Origin: Streptomyces sp. NRRL F-525
GTDB lineage: Bacteria; Actinomycetota; Actinomycetes; Streptomycetales; Streptomycetaceae
Assembly (NCBI RefSeq): GCF_000716605.1
Contig: NZ_JNXE01000059.1
Coordinates: forward strand, 1-32,771
Length of the DNA: 32,771 bases
Direction: 5' to 3'
Numbering within the stretch: the first letter of the stretch is position 1; every line of letters begins with the position of its first letter. A program made the position numbers and the translations under genes. Positions 6,557 to 14,197 of this stretch are shown piece by piece. The notes beneath the pieces are model-generated. The model worked only from the letters and a program-made list of their open reading frames with translations. It searched no databases and was not told where the DNA came from.

Positions 6557-7342
6557 TCAGTCCGCCGGCTCGCCGTCCGCGCCTGAGGTTTCACTCGGCA
6601 CGGCGGGGGCGGCGAGGTCGAGGAGCGCGGTAGCGAGCTGCGGCTCGTCGGTGTCCGTACAGCTCAGCCCCGAACTCAGCGCGGGATGAAGGGACTTGAC
6701 GGCCTCGGGGGTGCGTAGCCGCGGCCAGACTCCGGGGGCGGCATGGTCCATCGTCCGGGCGATCCGATCGGCCCGCCCGGCGTCACGGCACACCGACGTC
6801 GCCAGCACCAGGACACTCCCGGGCGCGAGGACGGGCAGCTCGTCCAGGAGCCGGGTGACGGCGGTGTCGGTGAGGTGGTCCAGCAGCCCGGAGGCGATCA
6901 CCACGACCGGCTCGTCCACGAGATTGAGATGGCTCTGTACGACGGGGTGGGCCAGCAACCCGGGCGTGCCCGGGTCGGCGTCGATCACGCGCACCCCGGG
7001 CGCCTCGACCAGCATCATCTGTGCGTGGGCGAACACCATCGGATCGTGGGCGCAGTAGACGATCCGGGCCAGGGGCTGACGCTGCATGAGGAACGGGTGC
7101 CACCAGTACGGGCGCCAGGACGGCAGCGGGCACCGCAGGTCGAGAAGCTGGTGGGCGCCGTCGCGGGCGAGCTGGCGAACGGCGCCCCGTACGAACTCGT
7201 GGGCGGCGATGACCCGTTCGTCGGCGGCGAGGTCGACCCGCAGCAGCGCGTCAGCGGCCCGGCGGTCGGCGGGATAGTGGTCACTGCCCCCTATCAGGCG
7301 GTTCTCGATACGGGCGCTCGTGGGCCGGGTGGCGTCGATCAC
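6557..7342 (-). CDS. DUF574-like methyltransferase homologue with altered motif I, 261 aa
   Basis: The N-terminus keeps the DUF574 signature (SARIENRLIGGSDHYPADR) and the second strand (VYCAHDPMVFAHAQMML, about 96-112). The glycine-rich SAM loop, however, is LDLRCPLP (about 67-74) in place of a GxG motif, so catalysis or SAM binding is doubtful. The GTG at 7342 overlaps the stop of the upstream gene (GTGA), which fixes the start. Length is close to that of the 264-aa homologue at 5093-5887. It may be a non-catalytic partner or a SAM-sensing protein; this is inferred from the missing glycines. Confidence 0.8.
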   Translation of the reverse strand: MIDATRPTSARIENRLIGGSDHYPADRRAADALLRVDLAADERVIAAHEFVRGAVRQLARDGAHQLLDLRCPLPSWRPYWWHPFLMQRQPLARIVYCAHDPMVFAHAQMMLVEAPGVRVIDADPGTPGLLAHPVVQSHLNLVDEPVVVIASGLLDHLTDTAVTRLLDELPVLAPGSVLVLATSVCRDAGRADRIARTMDHAAPGVWPRLRTPEAVKSLHPALSSGLSCTDTDEPQLATALLDLAAPAVPSETSGADGEPAD

Positions 7343-8163
7343 CGCACACCACCGGACCCGCCCACCACCGCGAGATCGACGCCGTGCGGCACCCCGCTGG
7401 ACGGATCGGAGGCGTCCGCCCGCAGTTTGGCGGTCAGCGCACGCCCGATGGCCTGCAACGGGGTAAGGCCGTCGTCGATGCGGCGCATGACCTGCTGCTG
7501 CCACTCCACCGGGAGGGTGGACAGCACATTGCGCAGGGTGCCGGCGATCCTGGGCACCGTCCCCGGAGGCCTCTCGCCCTTATCCCCCCGCCCTGCGACA
7601 GGCGGAGCCTCCTCGCCCCGGTCCGCCTGCTGCTCGACGCCGGACAGGGCCGCTTCCAGCCGGGCGCCGCCGCCCGGACGGGGCAGTCGCGGGATGAACG
7701 CGGCCAGCGCAGACAGAAGCCGTTCCTCGGCCTCCTCGGGCGGGGTCAGCTCGTGCAGTACGCGGGCCTGCCACCCCGGGCCCAGCCTCCGGTAGCCATT
7801 GAGGCGGGACTGAGCCAGCTGATCCCGGCACCGGCGCTCGGCCACGACTCCGGAGTCCTCCCCGGCGGCGAGAGCGGCGAAATACCGGCACTCGTCCCTC
7901 ACCGGCGCCAAGCGCTCGGCGCCCTCCGACTTCAGCGCGAGCGGGCCGTATCGCGCCAGGGTCTCGCCCTCCCCAACCAGCGTGTACAGGTCGGCCCGCT
8001 CCAGCAGCGTCAACCCCCGCCACCGTCCGGACAGCACGCGGTAGAGGTGGAGGGGCGCGTCCCGGGCGGCGTCGATGACGGCGGTAGCGGGGTGCTGCTC
8101 CCACGCGTCCAGGACGCGCAGCGCCTCGCGGGCGGCGCGCATCGGGTCGGCGGCACTCTCCAT
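7339..8163 (-). CDS. Hypothetical helical protein, 274 aa
   Basis: The ATG at 8163 is preceded by GGAGG at good spacing. The product is predominantly helical, has many Arg/Glu pairs, a proline/glycine-rich linker (about 160-202) and a conserved-looking C-terminal block (PRIAGTLRNVLSTLPVEWQQQVMRRIDDG). There is no signal peptide and no known motif. Its stop overlaps the altered methyltransferase start by 4 bp, so the two are coupled. Two hairpins at 8198-8277 separate it from the upstream operon. Function unknown. Confidence 0.7.
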   Translation of the reverse strand: MESAADPMRAAREALRVLDAWEQHPATAVIDAARDAPLHLYRVLSGRWRGLTLLERADLYTLVGEGETLARYGPLALKSEGAERLAPVRDECRYFAALAAGEDSGVVAERRCRDQLAQSRLNGYRRLGPGWQARVLHELTPPEEAEERLLSALAAFIPRLPRPGGGARLEAALSGVEQQADRGEEAPPVAGRGDKGERPPGTVPRIAGTLRNVLSTLPVEWQQQVMRRIDDGLTPLQAIGRALTAKLRADASDPSSGVPHGVDLAVVGGSGGVR

Positions 8164-8197
8164 GACGAATCCTCCAGTGATCGGTGTGAAGGGGTGC

Positions 8198-8277
8198 GCC
8201 CCCGCCCGCTCGCCCCGCTCAAAGCGGGCGGGCGGGGGCACGGCGCAGGCCCGCGTCGGGGGAGGCGCGGGCCTGCG
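8198..8277. terminator. Two consecutive GC-rich hairpins
   Basis: Stem 1 is GCCCCCGCCCGC (8198-8209) with GCGGGCGGGGGC (8228-8239). Stem 2 is CGCAGGCCCGCG (8244-8255) with CGCGGGCCTGCG (8266-8277). Stem 2 begins directly after the stop of the minus-strand gene at 8280, so the pair probably terminates the operon 10075-8280. The gene at 8163 may depend on read-through or an unseen promoter. Confidence 0.7.
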
Positions 8278-8279
8278 GT

Positions 8280-8726
8280 CTAGAGGCCGTGGCGCGAGAC
8301 GAGGAACGGCCGTCTGACCGTCCATCCCTCGCCGAGTACGGCCAGATCGGCGCAGAGACAGCGAGACGGGCCGGCCGCTTCCCCGGGCCTGGTCATGCCG
8401 CGCAGTACGGCGGCGGTGAAGCGGTCGATGGTGTCCACCGGGTGGAGTCGACAGGACAGCGACACGGCGTGGACGGTCACTCGGCCATCAGCAAGTACGA
8501 CGGTGACGGCGATACGGTCTCCGCCGTACGACTCGATCGCCTCGGCGACCAAGGCCCGGGTCCGCGTGGTCAGCATCTCGGCGGCCTTCTCGGGCACGGC
8601 CCACGCGGCGAGCGTCACGCCTACGTTCCATGCCGCGCGGCGTGGTGTGTCCGGGTCGGCCGTGGCGTAGTGGCGTGTGGCTCGCTGCCGGGTCGGCGTG
8701 GGCGCGCACTGCGCCGTGCGCGTCAC
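8280..8726 (-). CDS. Hypothetical protein, weakly RsbW/GHKL-like, 148 aa
   Basis: The GTG at 8726 overlaps the upstream stop (GTGA). The layout loosely follows the small ATP-binding proteins of Streptomyces: an arginine-rich start, an alpha-helical region (AAEMLTTRTRALVAEAIESYGG), then beta strands (IAVTVVLADGRVTVHAVS). The N-box asparagine and the G1/G2 glycines of a working ATPase are not visible. It may be a degenerate paralogue of the ATP-binding protein at the head of the operon; this is only a resemblance. It ends the operon at the hairpins. Confidence 0.6.
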   Translation of the reverse strand: MTRTAQCAPTPTRQRATRHYATADPDTPRRAAWNVGVTLAAWAVPEKAAEMLTTRTRALVAEAIESYGGDRIAVTVVLADGRVTVHAVSLSCRLHPVDTIDRFTAAVLRGMTRPGEAAGPSRCLCADLAVLGEGWTVRRPFLVSRHGL

Positions 8727-9157
8727 CGTGGCCGGCCATGGTGCGTGCTGCCGCTGTACTCGCCGGTCTGCGGGTCGCGCGAGTTCACCGTCAGAATGAC
8801 GTGCCACTCCCACAGGCCTTCGACCGATCCGGGCACCCTGGCCAGGTTCAAGGCCTGGATCTCCAGCATGGGAGCTTCCCGCGCCAGGTCGGCGGCGGCT
8901 TGCAGCGCGTCGGCCGCTGTATCGCCGGCGCACACGAGCGCGGTGTGTGCGCTCACCGTGATGTCACTGGACGGATTGAGTGCCGAGACGACCTGTACCG
9001 CCGACCCGGCCGCCTGGATCGTCCGCACCAAATCACCCGCGAACGGGGGCGCCGACTGCCGGGCCTTCTCGACTGCCGCCCCCCGTTGACCACCAGGGAC
9101 AGCGGGCAGGTGCTCGCGTCCTTCGCCGGCCAACTCGTGTCCGCTCTGGTCATCCAT
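8723..9157 (-). CDS. Hypothetical protein, 144 aa
   Basis: The ATG at 9157 has GAGGAA upstream and overlaps the preceding gene by 8 bp. The N-terminal 40 residues are polar and probably disordered. Residues about 40-130 look like a small alpha/beta domain (VQVVSALNPSSDITVSAHTALVCAGD, then a helix, then WEWHVILTVNSRDP). No motif is recognised. Tight overlaps on both sides show that it belongs to the ATP-binding-protein operon. Confidence 0.65.
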   Translation of the reverse strand: MDDQSGHELAGEGREHLPAVPGGQRGAAVEKARQSAPPFAGDLVRTIQAAGSAVQVVSALNPSSDITVSAHTALVCAGDTAADALQAAADLAREAPMLEIQALNLARVPGSVEGLWEWHVILTVNSRDPQTGEYSGSTHHGRPR

Positions 9158-9569
9158 GAGGTTCCTCGTCGTGGTCTCGGTATGCCATGGGTCCCTGCTC
9201 GTGCTCCTGGTGCTGGTCGACGGCTGGCGACGGCAGCACGCGAACGGTGTGTATGCCGTCGACCGTCTCGACCTTCACGCCGTACCCGCGTCTCGTCTCC
9301 AGCGCGGCCACAGCCTCGGCGTAGACGGGGGCCAAGCCCTCCGCGAGCGGGGCGACGGCGGCCGGGTCCAACAACCAGGTGGCGATGCCGTACGCGCGGC
9401 CGAGCAACCAGCACGCGGCAGCGTGGGAAGCGCCGGTCAGATACTCGTTGGCCAACAAGATCGGTTCGTCACGCCTGGGAACGTTGATCGCGTGTTCACA
9501 GCGGTATCGCTGGACCACCGGGGCTCGCCGCTGGGCCAGTTCACGGGGCTTTTCCGGGCACGTCAGCAC
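9150..9569 (-). CDS. Hypothetical protein, 139 aa
   Basis: The GTG at 9569 overlaps the stop of the ATP-binding gene by 7 bp (GTGCTGA), fixing the start. The sequence has a helical core (LANEYLTGASHAAACWLLGRAYGIATWLL), a short beta segment (GVKVETVDGIHTVRVLP) and a His/Glu-rich tail. No family is recognised. Its position, coupled directly behind the GHKL-like gene, suggests that the two act together. Confidence 0.65.
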   Translation of the reverse strand: MLTCPEKPRELAQRRAPVVQRYRCEHAINVPRRDEPILLANEYLTGASHAAACWLLGRAYGIATWLLDPAAVAPLAEGLAPVYAEAVAALETRRGYGVKVETVDGIHTVRVLPSPAVDQHQEHEQGPMAYRDHDEEPHG

Positions 9570-10075
9570 GTCGTCCCCTCTTCCCGCTGCGCGGGCAGGC
9601 GTACGGCGGCGTATACCGCGTTGATGCCACGGTGCGGGTAGTGGCCCCACTCGTCGGCCAGGGCCTCGACCAAGGCGAGCCCGCGGCCTCCCTCTTCGTC
9701 CAGGTCGGCCACGCGGGGGGCGAACGACTGATACCGCCCGCTGTCCAGAACGGTGACGACTGCTCGGCCCGCCGTGATGGTGACGATCAACCTGAACGAC
9801 CGGCCGCGGGAGTGCCGAACAGCGTTGGTGACCAACTCCGACACGATGTGCTCGACAATCGCAATCTGATCGCCGGGCACCCCCCACTTGCCGAGGTGGT
9901 TGCTGGTGTAGTGGCGGGCGGTGGCCGGGGATCGCAGGGACTCCGCAGACAGCGAGATCGACTGACGACGGCCGCCTTCGCCGCGACGGTCGGCGGCGTG
10001 CGCCGTGTCGGGCCCGTTCCCCTGGGAAGGCGCCACAGACAGGCCGCTGCGGTGGTCACGGGGGCGGTACGTCAT
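9563..10075 (-). CDS. RsbW-like ATP-binding protein (HATPase, GHKL fold), 170 aa
   Basis: The C-terminal 120 residues carry the N-box ELVTNAVRHSRG (Glu80, Asn84), a G1-like DSGR (111-114) and a G2-like EEGGRGLALVEALADEWG (127-144). This is the pattern of the numerous small ATP-binding proteins of Streptomyces related to anti-sigma kinases. The first 38 residues are polar. The ATG at 10075 follows GAGGAGG. It is divergent from the XRE-DUF5753/DUF397 pair, the classic WhiJ-like neighbourhood, and heads an overlapping operon. Likely role: signalling or anti-regulator activity; the partner is unknown. Confidence 0.85.
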   Translation of the reverse strand: MTYRPRDHRSGLSVAPSQGNGPDTAHAADRRGEGGRRQSISLSAESLRSPATARHYTSNHLGKWGVPGDQIAIVEHIVSELVTNAVRHSRGRSFRLIVTITAGRAVVTVLDSGRYQSFAPRVADLDEEGGRGLALVEALADEWGHYPHRGINAVYAAVRLPAQREEGTTC

Positions 10076-10244
10076 GCCCGACCTCCTCGGCAGCAACGCG
10101 CGCCCGACTGCGGTTCGGATGGCGGCACCACGCCTAAGACAGTGCTGACCAGGTTCGTTCCGGTGGTCTTGTGTCCTTTTGGCGGCATGGGCGCACTCCA
10201 GTCCCACGCGTGGCGCCCTGATCACGGACGGCTACAGCGCGTGT

Positions 10245-10306
10245 CTATGGGACTCTAGAGTCTCCCATAGAATTCCATGGCGCAATACTATGGCGGAATT
10301 CCATGG
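10245..10306. promoter_or_regulatory. Operator region of the XRE regulator
   Basis: CTATGG...CCATAG (10245-10250 and 10265-10270) bracket the perfect 12-bp palindrome GACTCTAGAGTC (10251-10262). GAATTCCATGG occurs twice as a direct repeat (10270-10280 and 10296-10306), with ACTATGG between. The shared element is (C)TATGG/CCATA(G). This AT-richer patch lies between the divergent ATP-binding and XRE genes and is the best candidate for XRE autoregulation. The rest of 10076-10424 shows no other clear structure. Confidence 0.65.
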
Positions 10307-10424
10307 ACATGCTCGGCTGCTAGCGAGAGGGCAAACCACCATGTCCGCACGCCCCCGGCCCAATAGGGCAGACTGGTCGCAGGCAATTCCACGACTAGGA
10401 CGGCGGAGGGGAAGGCGGCAGAGG

Positions 10425-11291
10425 ATGACCACGGACGGCCCCACTACGCTGCGCAAGCGCCTCGGCGCCGACCTGCGGAAGCTGCGCGAGCGAGCCGACA
10501 TGGACCAAAGCCAAGCGGCCACGCACCTTGACTGCGCAGTGTCCAAGATCAGCAGGATTGAGCAAGGTCACGGAAAGTCGGTCGTGCGGGAGCGCGACGT
10601 ACTTGATCTCCTTGAGCTGTACGGCGTGACCGACATGGACGTACGTAAGCAGATGCTGGAGATCCGCCGCCTGGCCTCCTCCCCCGGCTGGTGGGAACAG
10701 AGCGACGTCGAGAGGGCCCTTCCTGTTGACCTCGGCCCGTACGTTGGCCTTGAAGCCGATGCCCGCAAGGTGCAGGCGTGGGAGTCCACTTACGTTCCGG
10801 GACTGCTGCAAATCACGGAGTACGCCCGCGCGGTCCTGTCCAGCGGTGGTGATCGTTCGGCGAAAGAAGTGGACCACCTGGTGGCGGTCCGGGAGAAGCG
10901 GCAACACCGTCTGAACGACGCCGGGTTCGAGCTTTGGGCCGTCGTGGATGAGTCGGCGTTGCGCCGGCCAGTCGGCGGGCCGGAAGTCATGCGCGCACAG
11001 ATCAACCACCTCAGGGCCACGTCTGACCGGGCGAATGTCACTGTCCAGATCATTCCAATTTCCAAGGGCGCGCATCCCGGGATGCGCGGGTCCTTCACGC
11101 TACTGGAGTTCGGGGCGGGTGACCCGAAAATCGCCTACGTGGACGGCATGGGCGGGAATCTCCTTATGGAGAAAGAAGCGCAGGTTAGACCACTCGCTCA
11201 GGTCTTCGACCGCCTAATGGCGGTCGCACTAGATCCCACGGAGTCCGCGGCACTCCTGTCACATCTCGCCGCCAAGGAGCCGACCCCATGA
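10425..11291 (+). CDS. XRE-family regulator with DUF5753 domain, 288 aa
   Basis: Residues about 8-65 form an XRE helix-turn-helix (LRKRLGADLRKLRERADMDQSQAATHLDCAVSKISRIEQG). The remainder matches the DUF5753 (Scr1/WhiJ-type) sensor region, including PGWWEQ, YVGLEADARKVQAWESTYVPGLLQITEYARAV and GAHPGMRGSFTLLEF. I chose the ATG at 10425 because family members usually begin a few residues before the HTH; an in-frame ATG at 10341 would add 28 basic residues. It overlaps the DUF397 gene by 4 bp. In Streptomyces such pairs control development or secondary metabolism, with the DUF397 partner modulating the regulator. Confidence 0.92.
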   Translation: MTTDGPTTLRKRLGADLRKLRERADMDQSQAATHLDCAVSKISRIEQGHGKSVVRERDVLDLLELYGVTDMDVRKQMLEIRRLASSPGWWEQSDVERALPVDLGPYVGLEADARKVQAWESTYVPGLLQITEYARAVLSSGGDRSAKEVDHLVAVREKRQHRLNDAGFELWAVVDESALRRPVGGPEVMRAQINHLRATSDRANVTVQIIPISKGAHPGMRGSFTLLEFGAGDPKIAYVDGMGGNLLMEKEAQVRPLAQVFDRLMAVALDPTESAALLSHLAAKEPTP

Positions 11292-11515
11292 ACACGCCAA
11301 CTCCGCCCCGTGTAGACGTCACGGGGCTGCACTGGATAAAGGCGCGAGCCAGCAGCGACAACGGCGCCTGCGTGGAACTCGCCTCCGCCCCGAACGGTTG
11401 GGTGGCCCTACGCGACAGCAAGGACCCCGAGGGCGGCATCTTGATGTTCACCCGAGAGGAGATGGCCGCGTTCGTCACTGGCGCAAGCGCTGGGGACTTC
11501 GATCACCTGATCTGA
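11288..11515 (+). CDS. DUF397 protein, 75 aa
   Basis: The sequence has the DUF397 signature: a W-x-K-A-R/SS start (WIKARASSDNGACVELA), then VALRDSKDPEGGILMFTREEMAAFVTGA. It is coupled to the XRE-DUF5753 gene by an ATGA overlap. DUF397 proteins are small cytoplasmic partners that act with the neighbouring regulator. It is followed by a hairpin at 11534-11564 and the very long one at 11711-11761. Confidence 0.92.
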   Translation: MNTPTPPRVDVTGLHWIKARASSDNGACVELASAPNGWVALRDSKDPEGGILMFTREEMAAFVTGASAGDFDHLI

Positions 11516-11533
11516 CACAGTTTGAACGCGGTG

Positions 11534-11564
11534 GAGGGGTCAACTCGGAAAGAGTCGGCCCCTC
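11534..11564 (+). terminator. Hairpin terminator after DUF397
   Basis: GAGGGGTCAACTC and GAGTCGGCCCCTC form 13-bp arms with two non-Watson-Crick positions and a 5-base loop. A TTTT run follows shortly after. It lies 18 bp beyond the DUF397 stop. Confidence 0.6.
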
Positions 11565-11667
11565 AGTGGCTTTTCGGACTACTAGAACCGGGGGCCTCCC
11601 GTACCGGGATGTGTCCCACACTCAGATGCCAGTACTCGCAACGTCCCCCTCCCTCGACCGGCCATTT

Positions 11668-11685
11668 CTGGCGTGCACACGCTAA
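11668..11685. repeat. 18-bp palindrome, copy B
   Basis: CTGGCGTGCACACGCTAA differs from the consensus TTAGCGTGCACACGCTAA at two positions. It lies in the convergent region between DUF397 and the 677-aa gene, 25 bp from a 24-bp-arm hairpin. Confidence 0.7.
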
Positions 11686-11710
11686 ATAGGGGACTTCGAC
11701 ACCGTGTTGC

Positions 11711-11761
11711 CTGCACACGAGAGGGGGCACCCCCGTGGGGGGTGCCCCCTCTCGTGTGCAG
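11711..11761. terminator. 24-bp-arm bidirectional hairpin
   Basis: The arms 11711-11734 and 11738-11761 are perfectly complementary with a 3-base loop. It begins with CTGCACACGAGAGG and sits between convergent genes. It is far longer than an ordinary intrinsic terminator. Likely role: bidirectional termination or insulation. Confidence 0.8.
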
Positions 11762-11780
11762 TGGTGTGCTGCTAGGGACG

Positions 11781-13814
11781 TCAGACCGTGAGGGGCGTCC
11801 GGTCGGCTGTGCGCTCATGTGCGGCGCCTTGTGCGGGCAGTGCAGCCGCCGTGCGCCGCGCCAGTTCGGCGCGGAAGTCGCCGAGCCACCTTCGGGCGGT
11901 CGACGTGTCGCGCTCGTCGCCCGCGAGTTCAGCATCGGTTGGCTCGACACCCTGGGTGGAAACCTTGTGCAAGTACAGATCCCACCCGCGCATCTTGGGC
12001 TCGCTCGTCCACCGGGGGGGCTCGTACGGCGTCGGGTCGGTCAGGGCATCCATCAGGTGATCCCTGGCGTTCTGGAGCGCGACCGTGGCCGCCCGGCGGG
12101 TCTCCTCGGCCTTCTGGGCCTCCGCGAGCGTGCGCTCGGCCTGCTCCTTGGCCCGGCGTGCGGTCCCCTCGGCCTCCTGGGCTTCGCTCGTCAGCCGCGC
12201 GAGGGCGGCGACCTGGCGGTCGTGCTCGTCCGCGAGCTGCTGTGTCTGCCCCTGGATCGTCCGGGCCTTCGCCTGAAGAGCCTCGACCTGCTCGGCGGCC
12301 CGCTGCACCTCGTCCCGGGCAGCGCGCTGCCGACTCATGGCCTGCTGGGCTTCGGTGCGTGCGCCCTCGGCCTCGCGTCGGCGCTCCCCCGCCTCAGCCT
12401 CGGCCTTCTGGATCGCGTTGCGCAGGTCGTCAAGCTGGCGTGAAAGCCGGCGGTGCGTCTCCTCGTCGGCGGTCGCGGCGGTGCGCAGGCTGGACGCCTC
12501 CTTGCCCAACTCCTCGACGTGGGCGGAGAGTTGCCCGCGTCGCTCGTCAGCCTCGTCCGCGAGCCGGGTAGCTGCTGCGGCACGCTCCACGGCGGCCTCT
12601 GCTTCCTTCCCGGCCCGGGTGGCGGCTTTCTGAGCCTCGGTCATCAGGGCCTCGGCGGCAGCGCGCTGCTCGGCAGCGCTGGCCTCCACCTCGGCCGCCT
12701 CCTCCTGGACGGCCGCGAGTTCCGCACGCGCCTGGTCGCGGGCCTCCTCGGCCTCCTTCTGCTGCTTCTGTGCCTCGGCGGCGGCGGCGCCTGCTGAGAT
12801 GGCCTCGACGCTGGGGACGATCGCCAGTTCTTCGAGTAGCCGCACGATCGCCATGGGGTCGTGCACGTCCATGCGCGCCAGGTCGATGACACGGCCGCGG
12901 GTTGCAACGGCACGGGCGAGCGTGAGCTGTGCGGGAGTGTCGCCGGCAATCCCCGCCGCGTCGATGGCCCGCTCTGCCTTGCCCTGCAAGTCGTCCACCC
13001 GGCGGCTGGCTGCGGCCCTCTTTCGACCGGCAGGTGTCTGGTCCCTGGCGTCCAACGCGCTCTTCAGCTCATGCAGGGAGGTGGCGGCCCTCCGGATGCG
13101 AGCCTCGTGGTGAATGAGCCCGTCCTTGGCCTTGGCGTCCCATCCGAGCCCGGCGAACACGGCGGCCCACACGCGCGTGTAGGCGATCTGGACCAGCCGG
13201 ACCAGGCCGGGGTTCGCGTCGTCTGGATCTGCGTCCACCTCGTTGGCAGACATCCGCTTGTGAAGCTCGAACTCGATGAGTTTCGCCGAGATCACCGGAA
13301 CGGCAGCAAAGACGCCCGTTGCCCACAGGTTGCCGGGTGCGTGCACTGCGTTCATGGTGCTGCTGGCCGCGACCAGGGCCCATGCCATGCGTCGGGTCTG
13401 CCGCATGGGGCGCGTCCATGCCGACTCCACGGCCGCCGAGCGGTACAGGGAGACGAAGCACGTGATCTCGGCCAGGTCGAAGATCGCCATGATCGGCACA
13501 GCCCAGTACGGGGCGAGATCCATGGTCTCGGTGGCGAAGCCGTAGAGGCCGTAGAGCGACAGGACCATGCCACACGCGCCGAGCGCGGCGAGCGGGCCGG
13601 CTGCCGCGACGGTCTGCCGTACCTCGCCCGCGTCCGCAGAGCCAACGGCCTGCGGACGGGCCGGAACTGCTGGGATCGCTCTGCGGGCCCGCCGGAGCCG
13701 GGCGTACATGACGGCAAGGGACAGGGCCGTGGTCGCCGTCGCGGCGGCCCACAGGGCCCAGTCGGGCACCTGGTGGACGGCGTCCGGGATCGTCAGTTCG
13801 GGCAGCGTCATCAC
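11781..13814 (-). CDS. Membrane-anchored coiled-coil protein, DUF2637-like N-terminus, 677 aa
   Basis: The N-terminal about 185 residues contain four or five hydrophobic segments (about 19-37, 70-93, 103-124, 143-160, 163-180), resembling the DUF2637 membrane proteins of Streptomyces plasmids (SpdB-like). Residues about 345-595 are an Ala/Glu/Gln/Arg-rich coiled coil. The last about 70 residues (ELAGDERDTSTARRWLGDFRAELARR) look like the small HTH-like region seen at the end of such proteins. The start is ATG 13814 (or 13811). It lies downstream of the ParA operon with two 16-bp palindromes in between. Possible roles are plasmid spread, anchoring the partition complex, or transfer. Membrane location is inferred. 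Confidence 0.8.
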   Translation of the reverse strand: MMTLPELTIPDAVHQVPDWALWAAATATTALSLAVMYARLRRARRAIPAVPARPQAVGSADAGEVRQTVAAAGPLAALGACGMVLSLYGLYGFATETMDLAPYWAVPIMAIFDLAEITCFVSLYRSAAVESAWTRPMRQTRRMAWALVAASSTMNAVHAPGNLWATGVFAAVPVISAKLIEFELHKRMSANEVDADPDDANPGLVRLVQIAYTRVWAAVFAGLGWDAKAKDGLIHHEARIRRAATSLHELKSALDARDQTPAGRKRAAASRRVDDLQGKAERAIDAAGIAGDTPAQLTLARAVATRGRVIDLARMDVHDPMAIVRLLEELAIVPSVEAISAGAAAAEAQKQQKEAEEARDQARAELAAVQEEAAEVEASAAEQRAAAEALMTEAQKAATRAGKEAEAAVERAAAATRLADEADERRGQLSAHVEELGKEASSLRTAATADEETHRRLSRQLDDLRNAIQKAEAEAGERRREAEGARTEAQQAMSRQRAARDEVQRAAEQVEALQAKARTIQGQTQQLADEHDRQVAALARLTSEAQEAEGTARRAKEQAERTLAEAQKAEETRRAATVALQNARDHLMDALTDPTPYEPPRWTSEPKMRGWDLYLHKVSTQGVEPTDAELAGDERDTSTARRWLGDFRAELARRTAAALPAQGAAHERTADRTPLTV

Positions 13815-13940
13815 ACGTCACCGCCTCGTCCAGCAGTACCGCTGACGGTGCGCGGGGCCGTACTCTGGTCTCGCATCGGGGTCCTCCTCGATCGTCCGAC
13901 TCCGGGGTCTGCTGCCAGGCCGGCCCGGAGTCGTTTCACG

Positions 13941-13956
13941 TTTATGCACGTATAAA
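13941..13956. repeat. Partition-region palindrome, site 1
   Basis: TTTATGCACGTATAAA lies upstream of the 677-aa gene, preceded by GTTTCACG. It shares that flank with site 2 and is a variant of TTTATGCATGTATAAA. Confidence 0.75.
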
Positions 13957-14096
13957 TGCGTGATATTCAGCCGTTCACCGAGCATGCGGTTGTGCCGGTA
14001 GAACATCACTGCACGGGGCTGCATCGTAGCTGCACAGGCGCACAAGGGGGGCGCACTAAAGCGAACACCCTCCGCCCTGCGGTGGACAGTTTCACA

Positions 14097-14112
14097 TTTA
14101 TACATGCATAAA
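14097..14112. repeat. Partition-region palindrome, site 2
   Basis: TTTATACATGCATAAA is the reverse complement of TTTATGCATGTATAAA. It is preceded by GTTTCACA and followed directly by the hairpin at 14114. It lies downstream of the small partner gene. The remainder of the 383-bp gap between 13815 and 14197 shows no gene. Confidence 0.75.
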
Positions 14113-14113
14113 C

Positions 14114-14159
14114 GCAAGGAGGTGGACGCGCACAAAAGTGTACGCGTCCACCTCCTTGC
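14114..14159 (-). terminator. 17-bp-arm hairpin after the ParA operon
   Basis: GCAAGGAGGTGGACGCG and CGCGTCCACCTCCTTGC are perfect arms around a 12-base loop. It lies 39 bp beyond the stop of the ParA partner gene and separates the par operon from the 677-aa gene. Confidence 0.75.
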
Positions 14160-14197
14160 ACGTGGCCGCACTGGGTGTTGCACAGCCCTGCCCGCGC

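Noticed and set aside
13933..13946. Chromosomal-type parS site (GTTTCACG...)
   Set aside because: Only the first eight bases match GTTTCACGTGAAAC; the second half is missing. The sequence is better explained as the flank of the 16-bp palindrome.
12861..13955. 364-aa plus-strand open frame
   Set aside because: It is antisense to the 677-aa membrane/coiled-coil gene, whose spans and heptads are convincing.
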